Shown here one piece after another: positions 1 through 10,333 of a stretch of 64,000 nucleotides of DNA; positions within the stretch are counted from its first letter, which is position 1, and every line of letters begins with the position of its first letter. The position numbers and the translations under genes were made by a program. The notes below the pieces were generated by a model. It was not told the DNA's origin and searched no databases. It saw only the letters and a program-made list of their open reading frames with translations. The stretch lies in the NCBI GenBank assembly GCA_936432065.2, contig OW386294.2:50372945-50436944 (forward strand), written 5' to 3'. This stretch comes from Rutpela maculata (taxonomy: Eukaryota > Arthropoda > Insecta > Coleoptera > Cerambycidae).

Positions 1-1185
1 CACAGTGCCACAAAAAAAAAAAAAAAAAAAATAACAATAAATACTGAACTATAACAAAAATACTGAAAAATATCACACTAACTAAATTAACGTCGCCAGC
101 CGTCGGAAACCTGCTATGTTATGTATGTAACAATTGCAATAGAAAACAAAAAAGATCGTTTTTATTGCTTTATTGAAGAGGCAGTCCCTTGACGGGCGCC
201 TGTGTAGACGACTAACTGCAGCGTCCTTGGAGAGAGAGAGCGTTAGATGAAACAGAATATGAGATAGTACAAATTAATTATAGGGAATTTTTAAATCTTA
301 ATTCACTACCTGAGTGCATAGGGTTGATTTTATTTTATTTCTACAAAAGGGAAAAATATTTATTTTAATAATACCTATCGGGGATGGTGAAAATTATTTT
401 TGTAAATGGAAAATGAAAGAAAAAATATATATTTCTTTTATGTATATATTTTTCTCTCTCACCATCCATTATTCTAACAATTTTTTAAAAAATTTTAGTG
501 AAAGCCATTTTTTGAAATAATGATTTATGTGGGAGTAGGTCGATATTTCTTGATGACATATCCGGAGCGCTCTTAAAAAAAACTGGAAATTGCTTGACAA
601 CTACCTGGCAGCTTGGGTTTAATTTCAAACAAAATTGTCATAGTACAGTTCTTTAAACAATAAAACCCGATAAAATGATATTTTTGAACTATATTCTGAA
701 CAAGTTTCATTATTAAAATTTTTCGATAAAAATATGCCTAATATGATTTTCTGATTTTCTCCACATATTTTGGTACCGCAGATGGCTTTGCATTTGTAGC
801 AGGCGAATGTTTTTCTGGTCATAAATACTTAGATCCTAATTTGTTCTATATTTAAGTAAAATTTGATTCAAATCAGAAAAAAAATAAGAAAGTTACCATT
901 TCAAGTGAAACACACTGTGTATACTTTTTCTAATATACTTTCAATGGCAATTTTATCATAAAACTTTTTTAATTACATAAAAGTCCAGTTAGGATGCATC
1001 CTTGAACAGTACCTGCGCGTCGCATTCCATCCCTCAGTATTGAATATGTTTTGCAGTATTCAATATTTTTTCCATGCCTGTGTTATATACACGGATGGTC
1101 CAAAATTGTTTCCTGATATTTCAGTGGCTGCATGATAGTACATCCAAAATAAAGGTATTCTTTTATACAAAATTATTGTCACGTA
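1..1185. other. Gene-free AT-rich stretch
   Basis: The stretch opens with an A-run at about 12-29. I see only short open frames without recognisable motifs, and no splice-bounded exon or inverted repeat that I could support. Confidence 0.5.
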
Positions 1186-1189
1186 TGCA

Positions 1190-1262
1190 GGCCCCTCGCG
1201 ACGGGGTAGTTAAAATACTCGCTTGGTATACAAGAGGGTTTGAATTTAGGAATGGGCTCATT
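1190..1262 (+). repeat. Degenerate tRNA-like segment, possible SINE head
   Basis: A B-box-like sequence (GGGTTTGAATTTA, 1236-1248) follows a tRNA-like 5' part (GGGGTAGTTAAAATACTCG at about 1203) and an anticodon-arm-like inverted repeat (CTTGGTATACAAG). The spacing fits a tRNA-derived Pol III promoter. No clear tail or target duplication is visible, so a SINE relic is only an inference. Confidence 0.25.
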
Positions 1263-1506
1263 TAGCATTTTTTTTTTAATTCATATTTCGAAAGTAGTTA
1301 GTAAATGTGCAAAATATTAGATTTTTTTTCAACTAGTTTCATATGGCAAGCACAACAGACATGCTATAGCCGCATGCGCATAAAACCAGTCGTGCGACTG
1401 CCGTGACGTCGTCCGCGTCGCACCGTTTCAAATATGTTACGAATTGGAAATCAAATATTGAAGTTAATATTAACGCTAGCGGCCTAATTTTTTCACTATA
1501 TACTTA
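1263..1506. other. Intergenic stretch
   Basis: It includes a CpG-rich patch (about 1375-1430) in otherwise AT-rich DNA. No ORF or repeat could be assigned. Confidence 0.4.
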
Positions 1507-2108
1507 AGATAGATAGATAGTTTTTATTGGTCATAAAAATGCACCGTGGTGCTTTGACATGTCAAGCAATGCTAACTGCATTAAGAAATAATTTGTAAAA
1601 ATATACAGTCATTACATATAGTTGTATATAACATACACTAAGTCTAGGTAATAGCATTAAAAGTTTAACAAGGATTGGCCATAAGCAGTACAGCAAGAGA
1701 CAGATAACATTAAAATTTAAAAGAGATGAGAAATAAAATTCGAAGCGCAAGTAATTTGGTATGATTACAAATCTATATATTAAACTCGGAGATGCTATAA
1801 TAAGCCTTGGCTGCAAGATGGATTTTCAGTTTATTTTTGAATAGTACCAGTGGTGCCTCTTTTTCAGATGTTGGGAGGGAGTTAAAAAGAGTAACTCCAA
1901 AGTCGATTCTTTTTATGTACGTTAATCTCTGCTTGGGTATCTGTATATCGTTACTATTGCGGGTGAGGTAGTTATGGTTGTCACAGTTTTTGGAGTATTC
2001 ATTAAGGTGACTTTTTATGTGTACTAGATTAAAATAAATTATACAGGATGGCAGAGTCATTATTTTATATTCATGAACCATGGTTTACAGCTGTCTGACT
2101 GATTAATT
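1507..2108 (-). pseudogene. Non-LTR retrotransposon ORF2 C-terminus and 3' tail (fragment)
   Basis: The minus-strand frame from about 2081 to 1773 has the signature of the region after RT in Jockey/CR1-like LINEs: an N-Y-x-T-R-N motif, then a block ending in FNSLP, FKNKLK and a terminal AYYSISEF. Below the stop comes an untranslated tail that ends in AATAAAA and a short (CTAT)n tract near 1507-1520, typical of LINE 3' ends. It continues the RT fragment at 3717-4090; the two were separated by the TIR element at 2109-3716. No intact ORF spans the pieces, so it is a dead copy. The clade is inferred from a few motifs only. Confidence 0.75.
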
Positions 2109-2592
2109 CCCAGGTAGCAAGGATACGTTATAATGACGTCAAAATCTGGTGATTCTGGTCAAAAAGACGTCAGGGCACTAAAAATCGACGACAGAATGAC
2201 GTCTTATAAATGACATTAAAATGACGTGCTACACATCACGTCATATTGTCGTCTTTTTTCGGTGTTAAATTTATTTATATTTTATCGGATTACAAACTTT
2301 AAAACTCGCTAATGGCATTTTGTTATCGTAAGCAGAGTATAAAGTTTAAAAAAAAATAAACCGTGTCGTGAGGGATAAGTATCGGCGTTTTTATTCGAGG
2401 ATATAATGTTTTTTAACATTATCCAAAATAATTTATATTCAAAAGAGTTTGCAAAGATTCGGCAGTTTATTTGTTTAAATTATATTTCTATCTATTCTTT
2501 TAATAATGAAATTAGATTAAAATGCATTAAAAAGCAAAATCTATCCGTTGCGTGTTCCAACTATAAAGTCTTTAGGTAAGTAGCCTCAGAAA

Positions 2593-2673
2593 GGTTGGTG
2601 GCCGAGTGCTTAAGGCGTCGTCTTCCAAGTCATGAGGTCGGCGGTTCAGCCCCTGCTCATTCCGTTTTTTTTT
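2593..2673 (+). ncRNA. tRNA-like module L (Leu/Ser-type) with T-run
   Basis: The A box is TGGCCGAGTGC (2599-2609) and the B-box-like GGTTCAGCCCC is at 2643-2653; a run of nine T at 2665-2673 could terminate Pol III. The 5' half resembles class II tRNAs, but acceptor and anticodon stems pair poorly, so this is not a functional tRNA. The same module recurs in the inverted copy (14938-15012, minus) with a better B box and a T5 run. Confidence 0.55.
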
Positions 2674-3246
2674 ATTGCGAAAAAAATTTTAGTTGTTTTT
2701 TTTAAGGTAATAATTGCTTATTGGTTTTTTTCAATTTTAGGTCTGTTTTAGACCATTAAATATTCTATTTATGTTGTAGATGACGATATTACACCTTTAC
2801 CGTTTTTTCTCCAACACGCTTCCCAGGTTTGTATAAGTACCTACCTCAACTTAAAAACTTTAATTCTTAAAATAGTTGACTCCTGACTTCCCCTCCACCG
2901 GTCACCAAATTTGAGATAAAGAAATTTTTTTTTTCGGATTTCTCCCTCTCTGCTCTTCAATTTCGAGATCTAGGGAAAATATATTTTTTTTAACGAACCG
3001 CCACTAATACTAATTAATGTAATAATTACATTGTTCAACAACTACTCGTACTTCTCAGGTGACACTGGTGACAGTTTAATTAAATTAAATAAGTTCTTCT
3101 TAATAACTATAAATAAATAAAAATACTAATAACTCGAAGCGAGAACCTGAAAGATTTTCATATATTTTAAATAAGGTAAGAAATTCAATTTCACATAATA
3201 AAGACTTCATTCACCACCATAAATACTGCTTTTAGCATCCGAAATA

Positions 3247-3334
3247 GCGGTCGCCAAGCTAGCTCAGTTGGTTGAAGCGTCAGTACTGTAATACCGACAA
3301 CAGAGACATGTAGGTTCGACCCCTACCCACCGCA
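3247..3334 (+). ncRNA. tRNA-like module Y
   Basis: The A box TAGCTCAGTTGG is at 3260-3271 and the B box GGTTCGACCCC at 3313-3323. A five-pair T stem (GTAGG/CCTAC) and an acceptor-like pairing (GCGGT with ACCGC) are visible. Six extra bases lie between the acceptor strand and the A box, and the anticodon arm is non-canonical, so it is a tRNA-derived relic. A 5' splice-site-like AGGTAAGTAA follows at 3343. The homologous module in the second copy is at 14273-14361 (minus). Confidence 0.6.
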
Positions 3335-3716
3335 ATTGGCAAAGGTAAGTAAGTAATAAACATTATAATTTGCAGGCAACCCTTGTGAGAAAAAGTTGGA
3401 GTGATGGTAAACAATATTAGATATGTTAATGTAAATAAAATTACGGATGGCTAACAAACAAATTCATTAGGACAAAACTTATTTATGCATTAATTATTTT
3501 ATTTTTATCAAGTAGATTACTAACTAGTATGTAGTTTTATATGTTCCTATTACTAAAAACCTGTCGGGGGATTACCAAATATAACCTGAAACAGACGTCA
3601 TTCGTCTGAGACATTAGGAAGTCATTTTCACGTTTCATTTACGTCATCTAACTCGTCATTTCTCGTCACTCCTGACCATTTTTTCACGTCATTTTCACGT
3701 GCCTTTGCTACCTGGG

Positions 3717-4090
3717 ATTCCTTATAAGGTTCTAATTGCTCTCTTTTGAATGGTAAAAATTTGTTGGACATGATTAGAGGTACCCCAGTTGATTAAACCA
3801 TACGTCATTAAGCTATGGAATAACGCATGGTGTGCGACCATTGCTGAGGTTAGACCAATTTTGGTTCTGATTTGCCTTATGACATATATTTTTTTTGATA
3901 GTTTGGTTGACAATATGTCGATATGTGAATGCCATGTTAACCGATTATCAAGAGTTAAACCTAGAAATTTAACACTTTCAGATGTAGCTGGTTTGGTTGA
4001 AAATACCATTGAATTTGTTTTACTTTGATTTATGCATAGCTTGTTAATACTGTATAAATAAAACATAGTGGTAAAAATAACAAGGTACAA
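3717..4090 (-). pseudogene. Non-LTR retrotransposon reverse transcriptase fragment
   Basis: The minus-strand frame carries the end of the RT domain and the thumb of a Jockey/CR1-like LINE: LCINQSKTNSMVFS (the LN-x-x-KT block), KFLGLTLDNRLTWHSHI (the FLG block), then LMTYGLINWGTS and IQKRAIRTL. An in-frame TAA follows, with the next LINE residues readable beyond it, so the copy carries a nonsense mutation besides the insertion at 2109-3716. The catalytic YxDD region is missing, so the copy is 5' truncated or rearranged near 4090. Confidence 0.8.
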
Positions 4091-5235
4091 GTTTATTATT
4101 ACCTAACAATAGAACAACAGAACATAAAACAATTCCTACTTACATTTTACCCTCTAGGAGGGGAGTTGAGCCATGCACCTCAATGGTAACTAACCAAATA
4201 CTCAACCCAACTAACAGCGCTATTGCGCTGAAGCAGTAGCCTTAAGCTACGTGCTCTGATACTGCGGGTCTGTTGTGTTAACTCAATTACTCATTTGAAT
4301 TAGTCATTTAAGTGGAAGATGCCTGTATCATGTGTCACCCGACTGGAGTTGAGCTATAGAAATTAAATATCTTCTGTAGCCGAACCTGCACACTGACTTG
4401 TTTGCAACTGCTAATTCTTGTCCACAATACATTTCATTTTCTTTTCTGGGTATTAATTCTGTAAAGTGCAGCCATACTTAACTTTGTTTGTTTTAAGGGC
4501 TTTATTAAGTATTTATAATTATTATAAAAAAATTATTTTTATTTACAACATAGATTTGAAACTTTTACTTCTATGTAAAAAACATATTCATAAGTAAGTT
4601 TATTTTGCTTGACAATGCCGAACAGCATAATGATACGGTACCACAGTAGATGGTACAAGGCGCATACATCAATAGGCATTGCTCAGCGTCAGTGATCGAC
4701 ACAACACAGCGCTAACTGAATATGACTGGGTCTCTGTGCGGCATCTGAGTAGTGCCCTATGGCGCAATTGAGTTAACTCATTGCGTTGATACACTGACCT
4801 GCGCTTGAGTTAGTGTAGTAACGCACGAAATTTTACTGAGTTACCTATCTCTACAACTAACTCTTCAAATTCGAATACTTCCCAGTTATTACATTCTTGC
4901 CGATTCAGCATTGCACCACAGTTACAAAGTACGCCAGCTTCCTGCTAACTTTGCGGTTCCTTTGTTCCTAGGTGCAATCTGATTTCTTTCGACACAACTT
5001 TGTTTAGCAATTCTAATGATATTTGTTTGGGAGTAGTATTAAACATGATGTATTGGGTGTCTCAAATAAATTTTGCATAAACTATAATTACTGCGTAACA
5101 TTATTTCGGAAATAATTAGGGAGTTGTACTATCCCTTTAAAGCCAGATAAATATTGGTTTTTCTGTAATATCTGCCGACCGGCTTAAAATAAAAAAATCA
5201 CATTCTCCTCAACATTCTTTGAATTAAGATGTAAT
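4091..5235. other. Gene-free stretch, probably old repeat DNA
   Basis: No recognised gene. A short minus-strand frame starts at an ATG near 5047 and runs about 33 codons; I do not recognise it. The 4200-4800 part holds several GAGTTAACTCA-type palindromic words that may belong to a decayed inverted-repeat element, but I could not define ends. Confidence 0.35.
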
Positions 5236-5560
5236 TTGGACGTTGGGAGAATGTTTTGGTAATGCTGCTGCAGCTGTGAGATGTTATATGGAAAAATTCC
5301 TAAATAGAAACATTCCTGATGTGAAAACTTTTTTGACTTAGGTAGGGAAAAGTCTCCAAGTGAAAAACAGATGCTGGCCATTCAAAAACTGTAAGAACTG
5401 CTGAAGTTGAAGTGGAAATATTAGATACTGTAATGGAAGATCCTACAATAAGTACTAGAAGATTAGGCTTAAGAATGAATATATCTCACCAAAGCATTTT
5501 ACACAAGAATAGCATCGAGTACGAGCATGCTGCCCTTGCCAGCTGCATTTTTCAAACTTC
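5236..5560 (+). pseudogene. DUF4817-type transposon relic
   Basis: Frames on the plus strand contain, in order, a GNAAAAVRCYMEKF block (resembling the AVRLYxERFPNR motif of the DUF4817 family of insect transposon proteins), AGHSKTVRTAEVE (the GRPRTVRTPE motif), and a helix-turn-helix-like stretch from EILDTVMEDP through STRRLGLRMNISHQS. The parts lie in different frames with stops between them, and nothing recognisable follows ISHQSIL, so this is a truncated, frameshifted relic. The family assignment rests on motif memory. Confidence 0.55.
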
Positions 5561-5959
5561 ATACTTAAATAACTTTAGGGGGTTGGGCCCATTGAGATTT
5601 TTAGTCAGCATGGTTTTAAGTACAACATATTCCAGTTGACATTTGACTGAAACTACTTTTACATAAGGTCAGATACGGGGTCCTTACTTGAGAACAGCTC
5701 AGTTTATCAAAATGCAATGAGAATATCTTTTTTATTTCTAAGTTAAAGAGTAAAATACTGACAGCCACCTTCTAAAACTATCCCTTAAGAGAGAGTTTGA
5801 CGTTATCTATTTTCGGAAATAATTTTACCTATATAAAAGAGTGCATTTATTTTTGGATGTACTATCAGCCACAGAAATATCAAATATCATAAGGCAATTC
5901 TTGACCACCACGTACATATTGTATTATAAATAAAATTTTGATTCTAATTCTACTCTTAC

Positions 5960-6999
5960 CCAATATTTCCTGTCATTCCAATATAATTAAGGTTATATTT
6001 TGATGCCTCCACTTCTCTGGGATCGCTTTCACTGACATCCTCCAACGAAAATATATCTTTTTGCCTGAATTGAGCATTATCATCGAAATTTAATTTAGCA
6101 TCAACTGATATCACTTGATTATCGTCAGTTTCTACTAAAGGGTTAATTTCCAACTGTGTTGCATCGATAGCGAGGAATAATTTCCATAGCTTTTTAATCT
6201 CATTACTGGCTTTTTGTTTTAGTGAACCTTTAAATTCCAGGAAGTTAGCTAATTCATCAGCAATTTTATCCGTTACACCTTCAAAAATATCAATTGGTAA
6301 ATTTTTTATAAGCTCTGGAGTATTTTTAGCCACTCCTTCAATATCAACTCCACCTGCAGGGGATGCAATAATTACTGGGCCATTTCTTTGTCGGTCCAGT
6401 ACAATACATAGGTAAGTTTCCCTTTTAATGTTTACACTCTCTGCAACCATAACCTTATGTACTTCTATTCCTGCCTTAGGCGTTTGTTTTGTTATCAGTC
6501 TATGACCCAACATTTTATTGACAATACTGCTGATATCTTCTCGACTAAAAATAATTTAATTCATAGAAGTTGTTTTTTACATACTTAATACCAGAAGATT
6601 ATGATTTATACTTTTTTGTAATATGTATTCCTCCTTTGAAACCCGTGTCGAAATGGCCTTTTCCCCTGCCTCCGGCAAGAATTTGTGCTTTAATAACATA
6701 CTCCTTTGCATCTAAAAAAAGGAACTTTTGTTAACTTAACCTCAAACCATTGATAACTACATACTGAATTTTTCAAGCTCTTGTGCTCCATTTTCATCTA
6801 CCATACAAAAATCTTGAATAGCTACATCATTTTTCCTCAACAAATGTTTACTTTGGTACTCCAACAAGTTTAAATAACGTATTGGTACCTGAAAACATTT
6901 AAATTTTAACAAACGGTGCGATTGTGAATTTCAAATGCATACCTTAAAATATTTGCCTTGTACGGGAATTTTTTTAATAGAATTCCATAGCGAGGACAT
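5960..6999 (-). CDS. SUCLG2: Succinyl-CoA ligase [GDP-forming] beta subunit, mitochondrial (5' part)
   Basis: The enzyme is the beta chain of the TCA-cycle succinyl-CoA synthetase, coupling succinyl-CoA cleavage to GTP formation in the mitochondrial matrix. Four minus-strand exons are visible: 6943-6999, 6765-6888, 6612-6711 and 5960-6544, joined by 53-67 bp introns with GT/AG ends; codon phases agree at each junction. The protein starts with a basic MSSLWNSIKKIPVQGKYF presequence, then LNLLEYQSK, the ATP-grasp loop AGGRGKGHF, TKQTP, ASPAGGVDIE, IDIFEG, EINPL and NFDDNAQFRQKDIF. RETYL, IDIFEG and FRQKDIF favour the GDP-forming over the ADP-forming paralogue. The frame also extends to an ATG at 7113, but that N-terminus is acidic and unlike a targeting peptide. 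The last visible exon ends at a GTAAGAG donor, so roughly the C-terminal 40% (the CoA-ligase domain) is missing here and probably lies beyond the left edge. Confidence 0.9.
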
Positions 7000-7132
7000 A
7001 TTGACTCTTATCAAATTAAAATTACCTACTAAAGATAATTCACAATTATCTGCATTTATTTCAAAGTCCAACTTATCTAGAAACAAATGAGACATTTGTA
7101 CTTTGTGGCGCATAATTTAAATAACTACTCTC

Positions 7133-7141
7133 TTATATATA
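7133..7141 (-). promoter_or_regulatory. Possible TATA box of SUCLG2
   Basis: TATATATAA on the minus strand lies about 20-25 bp upstream of the 7113 ATG and about 135 bp upstream of the 6999 ATG. A start site about 30 bp downstream would favour 6999 as the translation start. Sequence match only. Confidence 0.3.
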
Positions 7142-7505
7142 CGAGTGTTTATTCCAGGCTATAATTTTTTATTAATTAATTTTATTATTAAAACATTAAT
7201 AATCTCATCCTTCTCGTCAGCAATCACACTACTACCCCCCAAAAGTCCCGGTTTATCTAACAGATTTTCAATTGCAGGTCTAAGCACCTAGACAAGGCGA
7301 AAACCTCGCATTCGTATGAAAAAAATTCCCCATATGATTTTTTTGCATATTCACGTTCGGGACATGCCCCTGAATAAAGATCATGATTTTGCCGGACAAA
7401 AATCTGGTCCCAATATTTTTCAAGGAGGTTGAATAAATATTCTACCTCCATGGTGTAATGTCAGTGTGCATAAATACAGGTGCGTGCGTACGTATCGCGT
7501 TTTAA
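7142..7505. other. Upstream region of SUCLG2
   Basis: AT-rich DNA with a minus-strand open frame at 7257-7451 (64 codons) that I do not recognise and that has no homologous neighbour. I see no repeat. Confidence 0.35.
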
Positions 7506-7517
7506 AATGGCTTGGAA
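7506..7517. repeat. Target-site duplication of 5S-derived SINE (3' side)
   Basis: AATGGCTTGGAA is repeated exactly at 7865-7876 and brackets the SINE. Confidence 0.8.
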
Positions 7518-7864
7518 TTTTTTTTTTTTTTTTAACTGTTTAACGTCGGCCTATTTCCGCTACCAGGGCCTATCACCGACGCTAGGAGACGAGCTACCCC
7601 CAACCTGGAAATTTTGCCGAACCTCTTCCCTTAAGAAGAGTAGGGATCTTTTACTTGCCTAACATTTAATAGACAAGGGACCGCCTGCTTTACATCCCCT
7701 CCGAAGGATGGTATATCCACTACGTAATCCTCGTCTGAAATTACGTAAGTTCCGAGTATACACTGATATACAAGCCTCTAGAAGGTGGGACGAGAACGCT
7801 GTATTTCCCAAGATGGGAGCCCATCCAAGTACTAACCGCGCTCGACGTTGCTTCAACGGAATAT
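7518..7864 (-). mobile_element. 5S rRNA-derived SINE
   Basis: Read on the minus strand, the head contains GAGCGCGGTTAGTACTTGG followed by ATGGG and TTGGGAA blocks, matching the 3' half of eukaryotic 5S rRNA, which includes its internal promoter. A roughly 280-bp body follows and the element ends in A16 (T-run 7518-7533 on the plus strand). A 12-bp perfect target duplication (7506-7517 and 7865-7876) shows L1-type retroposition. The 5S-like part begins mid-gene, so the copy is 5' truncated or the family carries only a partial 5S head. The 5S word itself has diverged (GGGCTCCCATC in place of the usual GGGTGACCGCC). Confidence 0.8.
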
Positions 7865-7876
7865 AATGGCTTGGAA

Positions 7877-8356
7877 TAATGAAAACATTTTTCAGTTTTT
7901 AGAACTGTATCAGGGGGAACCTACAATGGGACCCCAAAAATAAATATCATAAGGATAAGACCAAGGTAAATTACAAAAGATGTACCTAATAGATTAATTC
8001 ATTTTTTAATATAAGTCAATCTTTTCAGGTTAATGACGCTTGGAATCGAATTTCGAACGTAATGGAGATCGATGACCGGAATTGAAAAATAAAAAAGATT
8101 CATTGATGACCTGTTTTAGAAATCATTTAAAGAAAAAAAACTGCTGTGTCGGCCAACGTGTGGATGGTATATTTGTACACAAATGTTTCGACAAATGTTT
8201 TGGCAATTGTTTCGGCCAAAGTATGGCCCAACGTGTAGCGCTAGCATAATATTCTTTAATCTATGATCCTTAGTGAGTTTTTACATTGCACGATACGATA
8301 TCGTTACCATCAGACGACACGACACGATGTCTGGGCACGCAAAATATATGGAAACA
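7877..8356. other. Gene-free stretch
   Basis: It holds a directly repeated GGCCAACGTGT/GGCCCAACGTGT word (about 8150 and 8224) around a series of ACAAATGTTT words, possibly a small decayed element. No gene is visible. Confidence 0.3.
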
Positions 8357-8359
8357 TAA

Positions 8360-8507
8360 TGGGCAGATTTCGAAATTCACCGGTGGATCGCACCGGTAAG
8401 CAATAACATTATATGATTGGCTATTTTGAAAAGCATAGCCAATCAGCTTCGTATTTTATCCACCCGGTGCGCCCACCGGTGAATTTAGAAAAGTGCGGAA
8501 TATGCCC
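8360..8507. mobile_element. Foldback MITE
   Basis: The outer arms are GGGCAGATTTCG/CGGAATATGCCC and AAATTCACCGGTGG/CCACCGGTGAATTT. The inner perfect stem is TGATTGGCTAT/ATAGCCAATCA around an approximately 10-nt loop. The whole length of about 148 bp can fold on itself. Its right end overlaps the CCC of the next element. Confidence 0.7.
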
Positions 8508-8638
8508 AGTGAACACACATATGGCTGTTACGTACCAAAGAGAGATTGTCAAGGTAACACACACCATATTACCAAATATATCTCCGTTATATAAACCATC
8601 TTCAAATGCTATATACATTTAAGTTATTAACAAACATG

Positions 8639-9055
8639 CCTGTTTGTTAAATACAAACATTATAATATGTGATTTTTACATAACTGCTGCATTACAATAA
8701 CAAGTATTTTGTATATTTACATGCCATATAATATTTATGTATGTCTGTTATCACCATGTAGAGTTTAAGTTATATTGCCTGTTTGTTAAATAATAACATT
8801 AAAATATGTGATTTTTACGTAACCGCTACATTACAATAACAAGTATTATGTGTATTTATCAGCTATATAACATATATGTATTTCTGTAATCAGTATGTAC
8901 GTTTAAAGTTATATTGCTTGTGTGTTAAATAATAACATTAAAATATGTGATATTTAGATAATTACTACATATTACACATCAACCCATCTTATATGTTTAC
9001 ACCAGATATAACATTTATATATTTTGTGATCATCATGGACATTTTAAGTTTTTCT
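8639..9055 (+). repeat. Tandem repeat, three units of 139 bp
   Basis: The phrase CCTGTTTGTTAAAT (or a close variant) starts at 8639, 8778 and 8917, an exact 139-bp period. Units share ATAACATTAAAATATGTGAT and GTAT-TATATAACAT words, and the third is the most diverged. It lies in the subterminal part of the 4.0-kb element. Confidence 0.85.
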
Positions 9056-10333
9056 ACAATTACATTACACATATATATTTAATCATGTAATTTGGTAAAC
9101 TACAAACGTGAAACAAGCTAGCTTACATATGGAATGTCAAAAAAGTTTGGTTAAGTATATATATTATGTATGTAGTAGTGAGTGTGCTGCTATAGTTAGG
9201 TTATAACATCAGTGACCAGTGTAGTTTAATCAACATAATAATAGCATGCCCAATGAAAATAAGAAGCTCTTTTACCAATTAACGCTTGTGATATTAAACA
9301 AAAATGTCTTCAATGGCCATTAAGTGGTAATGAAAATGTAATTGTGCCTATATAATACTTGATGACTTACTCGTTTAAATACTATATAAATTTATTAAAA
9401 TAGTGATTAGTGTTACCGGCCGTTTTATTTTTATTTATGTATCTAATAACAAAAAATAAAACTCGCCGATCAAAAACTAGTTTGATAATCCCGTATCTTC
9501 ATACAGTTGGATAACATTTTAATATTGTGATGTTTTAAATTTCCTGATAAATCTGGTTATAAAATTATTATAGGACATCTCTTTTGCACTCTGTATTACA
9601 TAGTTCGTGCTAGAAAAGGATACCAAATTAACTCAAATATCCCTAACTATACCTAACAAAATAACCTAATCCTAATATTCTAACCTAACACAAGTGACCC
9701 TGAAGGAGGTGCATCGTGACTTCTAGCGTGCGTTTTAACATGTTAAATATCGTCTTTGTTTTTGTGTGGAATCAAGTTCAGAGATCAAAACTATTGTAGG
9801 TAAGTACGTAGAAGTGTAAATCATTAGCACCCCGGTGCAGTGTTAAGTCACTTATTAGGTACCTACTTATTTGTTGGAGTTTTATTGACATGTTTCCCAA
9901 TCTTGAGATTGAAATTTAATGAAATTTAACTAAGCTCAAGCCACAGAAAAATTATAGGTTCTTTATTGTAGCTTAAATTGTATAATCACAATCATTAAAA
10001 TTACACATTTATATAAGTAATAGTGGAAACAATGTCCTTGGGCAACGATGTAACATATTGTAGGTATATACTTATACAAATCTTTTATAACCAGCATTAA
10101 ACTTAATATAAATATTGAAAAACTGGTCATATTCGATCACTCTTGCTATAAACTGCTGCTGCTTAACCTATTTATGTCATCATAGATGTCTATGTCTAAT
10201 TTTGTGTAATTACTAATTAAAAATAATATCTCGTAAAGGTAAAGACAAAGAATTTCTAAAAAAGTTAGAAATTGCTTTTAAGTAAATAATACACAAAAAA
10301 GTTATAAAATTTTGTCATAAACTATTGTTCTAG
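9056..10333. other. Element interior without a recognised gene
   Basis: AT-rich interior of the 4.0-kb element with scattered AACATT/TAATATT words. No ORF above background is seen. Confidence 0.4.

Larger units (their letters stand above)
2109..3716 (+). mobile_element. TIR element with two tRNA-like modules, copy 1
   Basis: The ends are CCCAGGTAGCAA and its complement TTGCTACCTGGG. The element interrupts a LINE ORF, and removing it with one 3-bp ATT repeat restores LINE continuity, so a 3-bp target duplication is supported. Both subterminal 150 bp are dense in ACGTCA/TGACGT motifs, which may be transposase-binding sites (inference). Inside are a roughly 60-codon frame that ends in a donor-like AG|GTAAGTA (about 2574), a Leu/Ser-type tRNA-like module and a second tRNA-like module. 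No transposase is recognisable, so this is a non-autonomous or unknown element. A second, inverted copy lies at 13871-15502. I could not assign a superfamily. Confidence 0.8.

Noticed and set aside
3247..3334. Functional tRNA gene
   Set aside because: Six extra bases before the A box, a non-canonical anticodon arm and location inside a repeated TIR element; called tRNA-like only.
5184..5381. Minus-strand 65-codon frame near the DUF4817 relic
   Set aside because: It lies opposite readable transposon homology on the plus strand and shows no motif; not a SUCLG2 3' exon.
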